NCBI GenBank assembly: GCA_039707465.1
Contig: CM077648.1
Location: 73,303,619 to 73,367,618, forward strand
Length of the DNA stretch: 64,000 nt
Reading direction: 5' to 3'
Source: Rhabdophis nuchalis
Lineage: Eukaryota > Chordata > Lepidosauria > Squamata > Natricidae
Below, piece by piece: positions 58,446 to 64,000 of the stretch. The notes beneath the pieces were generated by a model. It saw only the letters and a list, made by a program, of their open reading frames with translations. It searched no databases and was not told where the DNA came from. Every line of letters begins with the position of its first letter. The first letter of the stretch is position 1. A program made the translations under genes and the position numbers.

Positions 58446-59978
58446 ATATAAGGAGAAGCAGCACAAGTCTTACAATTACCTAAATCTAAAAAATATTTAC
58501 TCATACATGTAACAAATATCTTACCTTTTTTAAGCCAGCCCCCTCTGACCCAATGAACTGTACAAAATCAATATGTTTCTAGATGGATGACATGGGAAAC
58601 ATAAAAGTCAAAGAACATATGGCATATCAAGAAACGTATGATTGCATAATAATGGAGCATGTTTGTGCTCAGAATGATTAATTCATCATAGTAAACAGCT
58701 TCCAGTTTAACTGTTAGAAAGTGAAAGCAAAACATGAATTGATAATCATAACAATTTCCATTTGTTAATGTCTCTCCCTTCAGTTTGCAATAAAAATTGC
58801 TCATAATTGATAATTTCTGATTGGAACATGATCCTAATTCTAATCAGATGTTGCCTACTCATGAGTAAAACTATAACTGTGGAGGGTTATGGGCCATCTC
58901 CGTACAGCATCCAGCCTTCCTATTCCTGTATTCCCACTGGCTTTCTAACTGCTAGAGATAGAAATATTTTCCAAAGATAGCAAAATATTCTCTGAGGCCT
59001 TCAGCTCAACATACTGTAAAAAGTCTGCCTTATTAAAGTTCTCATTGGTGGGATTTGTGTACAGTAATTAGTGAAAGCACTTAAGGAACCCTTTGCACTG
59101 AACTTTCATGATGTGGAAAACTGTTTGGAATGCTAGAGACAAAGCTTACATGTATGGCAACGTTCTAAATTTTATTCTCACCCATGTGAACTGAGCACTT
59201 TCCTATTATTCTTTTGAAAATGAAAATGGAGATGGTTTACTTAATCAATAGGCAAACTTTCAACCTTACTGTATTAGATTTGTAAACCAATGGATTCACC
59301 AGATTTGGAGTGCAAAAATATGGGCAATATCCAGTGGTAGCAAAGAGCTCCAAAAATGCTAACCTATTGCTGCCATCTGGTAGTTGTCCAGATTTATGCA
59401 GTCCAGATTGTGCAGCCTTAGTTAAATTAGATAAAAATAAAACTGCATTGGTTTTGCTACATGGGATGGATAACAGAAAACTTCCAAATACACAGAGTAG
59501 ACACAGCAAGTTGCTGGCCAGATGATAAAGTGCAGAGACCTACATATATAGTCAATGCCAGAATAGTTTGTGTATTTGTCACTTAAGCACTGCATATCTG
59601 TATTTTAAGACAAATGGAATCAAAATATAACGGACATTATTCAATTCCCATGAAGTTTAAAGATTTGGGACAACAACAAAGTGATTGAAGCTTCTATCAT
59701 TGATCTTTCCAGCTTTTGTGAGGAGGATTGGAAATACATGATAAATAAGCAGTACTATTGTAACATAAGTTCACTTCAAAAAGAAGATCACTTGTTTCAT
59801 ACTACTCTGAATTGTTTCTGGGTTTGTCATGAAGGGAAGATTTTCCTCTACCTTTGGCACTTTGATCACTAAATATTACGTCCTTTCCTGATTTTCCATC
59901 CAGTACTCTTTGCAGTTTCATATAGAACTCTTCAATGAACTCTTATAGAACTCTTCAATGTCTACCACCATTTCAACA
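58446..59978. other. Intergenic DNA, nothing recognised
   Basis: AT-rich, no coding motif or repeat end recognised. A short direct repeat (AATGAACTCTTATAGAACTCTTCAATG region, about 59927-59960) is the only structure. Confidence 0.5.
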
Positions 59979-59986
59979 GTGTAGGG

Positions 59987-60184
59987 CAGAGGTCTCATTC
60001 TCGTGGTCCGCGGGCCAATTGCGGCCTGCAGGACGGTATCTTGTGCCCCCCCCCCCCGGTGATATGAAAGTATAATATTGCAGCCCGCAGGGGGAGTGGA
60101 CCTCTGTGGAATCTCTTATGCGGCCCAGCCTCACCCAGACTCTGCCTCCAGCGGCCCCCAGGTAAATTGAGTTTGAGACCCCTG
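59987..60184. mobile_element. hAT-type MITE, 198 bp
   Basis: Ends CAGAGGTCTCATTC and GTTTGAGACCCCTG are imperfect inverted repeats. Exact 8-bp duplication GTGTAGGG (59979-59986 and 60185-60192). Contains a C-run at about 60046-60057. Confidence 0.9.
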
Positions 60185-60192
60185 GTGTAGGG

Positions 60193-61117
60193 CCTTACAC
60201 TTACCTAACACTGATCTTCATTAGATTCTATTAATTTTAATGGATATGATCCTATTGTTTTATTAGTTTTTAGTTGAGCACATATTTAGCAATGCCACGT
60301 TTAGTATTATTGGCATCTTTTTTTCTTCCTACAGATTCATGCCCTTGAATTAAATGCCACATAACTGATTTCAAGTAACCATTGCATACTACCTAAATTC
60401 TTAAATTATTTATTAATTTACATTTTTTTAAAAATAATTTTTTCTTGTTACAGTCTTCTCAGAAATGTTTAAACTACATCAAGGACAAAATGCCATCAAT
60501 AGACTATTTTTGACAATTTGTCACTTATGAACGTCAAATATGAGAGAAGAGTAGCCAATTGTTGTTCAACATGTGCATTGCCTCATTCAACTTATCTTTC
60601 CCCACTCCCTTGCAGAAGTCAGGGACAACTGCTGACAAATATTTGAAAGGACTAAATAATCCTTTCTCCATTTCCAAAAACAGGATTGGCCTTCGCTAAT
60701 AGCATCTGAGAGCTATATTGATTTAGATGCACAAAGCAATGTCCAGAAATTATTTGGTCCAAGATAGAAGATGCAAGAAGAAACTAGATACCTGAACATT
60801 CAGTCCATGCTGCAATTATATACTCTGAAGGACCCACATCCAGGAAAACATGTACAGGATTGCACTATTTGGTTGTAGTCTTAAGCACACTTGCTTGAAA
60901 ATAAGGCTTCTCAAAATCAGTAGAAAGTATATCTGACTAGTTATGTGGTGCTGTTAGCATGCTTATAGTATTACTTGATAAGATGAAATTATTTCCTTCT
61001 AAATAATTACTTGTGAATTCACAAGTACTACATTTATTTTATATTTTCTGAGAAGAATTCATTGAAAGTGGGCAGGAGATAGAAACAGCTACAAAAACTG
61101 CTGCAAGAAACATGGAT
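60193..61117. other. Intergenic DNA, nothing recognised
   Basis: AT-rich, no features. Confidence 0.5.
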
Positions 61118-61122
61118 ACCTT

Positions 61123-61516
61123 TGTTAGGAGAATACTCCTAGTGTTGGGTTGGCAATATATATAAGCCATGATAACAAATGGTCTTTGTTACTTTAAATG
61201 TTTGAATGTAATTAGCAGCTGTAATTAACTCAGCAATAAGAGGAAACCAGGAGAGCTCTCTCTCTCTCTGCCTGCTCACTTGTGACTGACTGATTGACTG
61301 ACTGACTGAACAAGGAAGAATTGTGGATTGCAACTGTAAGCAATTGTTTTTGAGTTAAGGACTGTATTTGATTCAATATCTACTATCACTGCTTGTAAAG
61401 GTACTTGTTTTTACTATCAGTGTCTGAGACTCTATTTGTGTGTCTACTAGCAACGTTTCTCTAGCTGCACATTCCACTGCACAACTTTCTGTCTCCTAAA
61501 GGAGATATCCCTAACA
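61123..61516 (+). mobile_element. Solo LTR
   Basis: TGTTAGG...CCTAACA termini with an exact 5-bp duplication ACCTT (61118-61122 and 61517-61521). 394 bp. A TATA-like ATATATATAAG at about 61153 supports plus orientation. The middle holds a CT run and a GACT repeat. No internal coding region remains, so it arose by LTR-LTR recombination. The family is not identified. Confidence 0.75.
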
Positions 61517-61774
61517 ACCTTTGAGATGAAAATTGGTTTTGGTTGGGATTGCTTCCGTGTGCATTATTTTATTTCATTCCAATTTTAGTTTTTTGGTCTG
61601 GTCTGCCTTTTTGGAGTGTGCTTTTGAAAAGTATTTATGTGCACATACATACAATATATGTACATATACATGTGCCAGATTCAAACACACATTTGCATAT
61701 ATTGGAGGAGGGGTTCCTTTGGGATCTTCAACCCCAGTTTGATATTGCAAAGAGGCTTTGTTATACTCCTGTCA

Positions 61775-62214
61775 TGGGACGAGTTGACCTGGGTATTTGC
61801 GAGACCGCCTCCTACTGCATACCTCCCTTCAACCTGTCTGCTCGCAAAGGGAGGGCCTCCTCAGGGTGCCGTCTGCTCTGTGGCGGGTCCGGCTCTCTGG
61901 AACGACCTGCCCCCCAATATTCGCACCATCACGGACCTGCGCCTCTTCCATCGGGAGCTCAAATCACATTTTTTCCATCTGGCCGGCCTGGCTTAGAGTT
62001 TAATAATGTAAATTTAATTTTAATAGAGGGTTTTATAGTTTTAATCTTTGTAGCACAGTTATATTTATTTAATTCGGTTTTAAATTGTGGATTGTATTTA
62101 TATGATGTGTATGCTGTTGTTTTTACTTTTTATCTTCTGTGCACCGCCCTGAGTCCCATTGTGGAGATGGGGGCGGTATAAAAAATTGAAAATTAAATTA
62201 AATTAAATTAAATT
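61775..62214 (+). mobile_element. L2/CR1-type LINE 3' end
   Basis: Begins inside the C-terminal domain (LPPNIRTITDLRLFHREL in one frame), lacks a short piece of that domain near 61870, then has 3'UTR, the GC hairpin (62142-62177) and an AAATT pentamer tail. Confidence 0.85.
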
Positions 62215-62901
62215 TAAGATAATACTATACTTTTTTTTCCAACCTTTTTTCTTCTTATTCTTCAAAGAATAAATGTTGTGATTCAAGTAACAACCTTAGT
62301 ACAAATATTTATCTGCACTGGAAATGAGAAAATTCTATTCATGATTTTCTGGAAGAGCAGACTTGCTGTGAGCCCAGGGCCACATAACTGAACCAACAGG
62401 AAGAGGAACGGAAGGAAAAGGAAGGAAACAGGGATGTATCTGCACTTTTGCTTTATTTTTGCTCTGCTCTTCTTAAAATCATGTAAGATGGCTTACATTT
62501 TATTTTCTACAGATGCGGAAGATTTTCTATAAATTTACCTTAACACAGTATAATATATTTTTTATGGCAACAAAAAGTTCAATCGCATTAGAGATACTAC
62601 TGTTTAAATGATAAAAAGTAATATATTGTCATATTAACTGTCTTATGCCACCTTGACAAATAATAGATGAATTATCATGTGCATTTTTCTGTATTGGAAA
62701 ATAAAGAGAAAGGTCAAAGATCAAAAGACAAATAGATTTTATGAATGAAAACATAGTATATGGATACTCAAAAGATGCTGGATGAGTCTGTCCTACCATT
62801 CACAAGAGAGACAGCCAATTCTGCTTATCACTTATGGGCCAAAAATTGTTACTTATTAAATTATTATGTTCTATTATTATCTAATGCTAGGGGAGAGGTA
62901 C
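62215..62901. other. Intergenic DNA, nothing recognised
   Basis: AT-rich, no features. Confidence 0.5.
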
Positions 62902-62909
62902 TTATAAAA

Positions 62910-63033
62910 CAGGGGTTCCCAAACTTGGCAACTTGAAGATTTGTGGATTTCAACTCCCAGAAGCTCTGCTGGCTGGAGAATTCTGGGAGTTGAAGTCCAC
63001 AAGTATTCAAGTTGCCAAGTTTGGGAACCCCTG
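62910..63033. mobile_element. Palindromic hAT-like MITE, 124 bp
   Basis: Starts CAGGGGTTCCCAAACTTGGC and ends with its exact complement; long arms pair around GCTCTGCTGGCTGGAG. Exact 8-bp duplication TTATAAAA (62902-62909 and 63034-63041). Same family as 54095. Confidence 0.9.
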
Positions 63034-63041
63034 TTATAAAA

Positions 63042-63499
63042 TGTTTACAATTCAGTTAAAATATGTTGTACATAAATTATGTTCTTGCATGGCCAGGTTG
63101 GTGTTAGAACGTCTTTGTGTTTCTTATCTCTGGCTGATACAAAATACTTGATTTTCTACACCAGAGATGGGGGTGGGGGGGATTCAGAATTGTTTGAGCA
63201 CCATTTGAATATTGGAAACATGTTAATAATAATAATCTTTATTGTCATTGTACTAAAATTTCAATGAAATTGGTTGTTGTTGTTGGTGCTCTCACAAAAA
63301 TGGCTACCAGAAAACTTTCTGCTCACATGTTGACTTCTGCAAATATGACCAGTCACAAAACTCTCACTTATGAGCAAATTGATGACATTTCTTACTATTA
63401 CTTCCTCTAACTTTCTGTTTTTGTCATAGCTTGTATATAATTCCTAACAAAGCATGGGATGTCAGTCATATACTCTTTCTTTCTTAAGAATCTATAAAA
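63042..63499. other. Intergenic DNA, nothing recognised
   Basis: A short AATAATAAT and GTTGTTGTTG stretch; otherwise featureless. Confidence 0.5.
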
Positions 63500-63849
63500 G
63501 TTAAGGTAAAGGTTCCCCTCAAAAATATGTACTGGTTGTTTCCAACTCTGGGGGGCAGTGCTCATCTCTGTTTCAAAGCTGAAGAGCCAGTACTGTCCGA
63601 AGATGTCTCCATGGTCATGTGGCTGGCATGACTAAATGCCGAAGGTGCACGAAATGCTGTTACCTTCCCACCAAAGGTAGTCCCTATTTTTCTACTTGCA
63701 TTTGTACATGCTTTCGAACTGCTAGGTTGGCAGAAGCTGGGATAAGTAATGGGCGCTCACTCCGTTACACAGTGCTAGGAATTCGAACCACTGAACTGCT
63801 GACCTTCTGATCAACAAGCTCAGCATCTTAGCCACTGAGCCACCACGTC
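63500..63849 (-). mobile_element. tRNA-derived SINE (Sauria type), antisense
   Basis: Full-length third copy of the family seen at 5.9-6.6 kb. On the minus strand it has the tRNA-like head at 63849, box B near 63785 and the AACCTTTACCTTAA tail at 63500. Confidence 0.85.
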
Positions 63850-64000
63850 ACTATATCTATACAAATGGGTCAGATGCAGATATAGATGATACCACAGAAG
63901 ATGTTTTCCTTTGCTAATTTTCCATTTAAAAAAAATAGATGAGATAGTGGAAATTTAGGGTGGTTTTTGCAGTACATGAGTGGCCACTATCACCAGGTTT
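63850..64000. other. Window end, nothing recognised
   Basis: Non-coding AT-rich sequence. Confidence 0.5.

Overview
The window looks like squamate reptile nuclear DNA, most likely snake. It is an AT-rich, repeat-dense, gene-poor stretch with one vertebrate protein-coding exon and a typical squamate set of transposons: L2/CR1-type LINEs with a GC hairpin and AAATA-like tails, tRNA-derived SINEs of the Sauria type, L1, hAT MITEs, a Helitron, a Tc1-like MITE and a Ty3 chromovirus. GATA/GTAG-type tetranucleotide arrays are also present. The assignment rests on repeat character and the kinase sequence read by eye; no database search was possible.

Region 1 (1-13.6 kb): the large terminal coding exon of DYRK2 (3364-4959, + strand) with its splice acceptor, preceded by intron and followed by 3'UTR. 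Poly(A) signals lie at about 5.55 and 5.83 kb, and a further candidate at 13,554 would make the 3'UTR about 8.6 kb. A head-to-head SINE pair and a Tc1-like MITE sit in this 3' region.

Region 2 (13.6-31.6 kb): intergenic. An antisense L1-like retro-insertion comes first, then single-copy sequence with hAT MITEs. A 2.5-kb Helitron follows, carrying a CR1 tail that is itself split by a 1.3-kb hAT element, plus a GTAG/GATA tandem array. A degraded L1 ORF2 follows, split by an L2/CR1-type 3' fragment.

Region 3 (31.7-37.4 kb): a nearly intact Ty3/gypsy chromovirus of the Tf1/sushi type. Its LTRs are almost identical. The primer-binding site is an exact 11-nt complement of a segment inside its own LTR (self-priming). 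Gag-Pol carries two visible lesions, and a C-terminal chromodomain is present.

Region 4 (37.4-48.9 kb): mostly ordinary intergenic DNA with a solo LTR, an L1-type insertion with a 19-bp target duplication, and a CTTT array.

Region 5 (48.9-64 kb): a long L2/CR1-type LINE (GC-rich 5' part, endonuclease ORF, partly deleted RT, complete 3' end), further LINE tails, several hAT MITEs with clean 8-bp duplications, a second solo LTR and more SINEs. Into the LINE's RT is inserted a relative of the region 3 element with a strange structure: LTR, then PBS, then an inverted copy of its own U3. The inversion starts exactly at the PBS. This is what a self-primed plus-strand strong-stop DNA would look like if it folded back, was extended and was then integrated. 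It is the most unusual object in the window.

DYRK2 is the only cellular gene supported. In mammals the DNA downstream of DYRK2 is a long gene-poor interval leading to IFNG, and the 50 kb of transposon-filled DNA here fits that.
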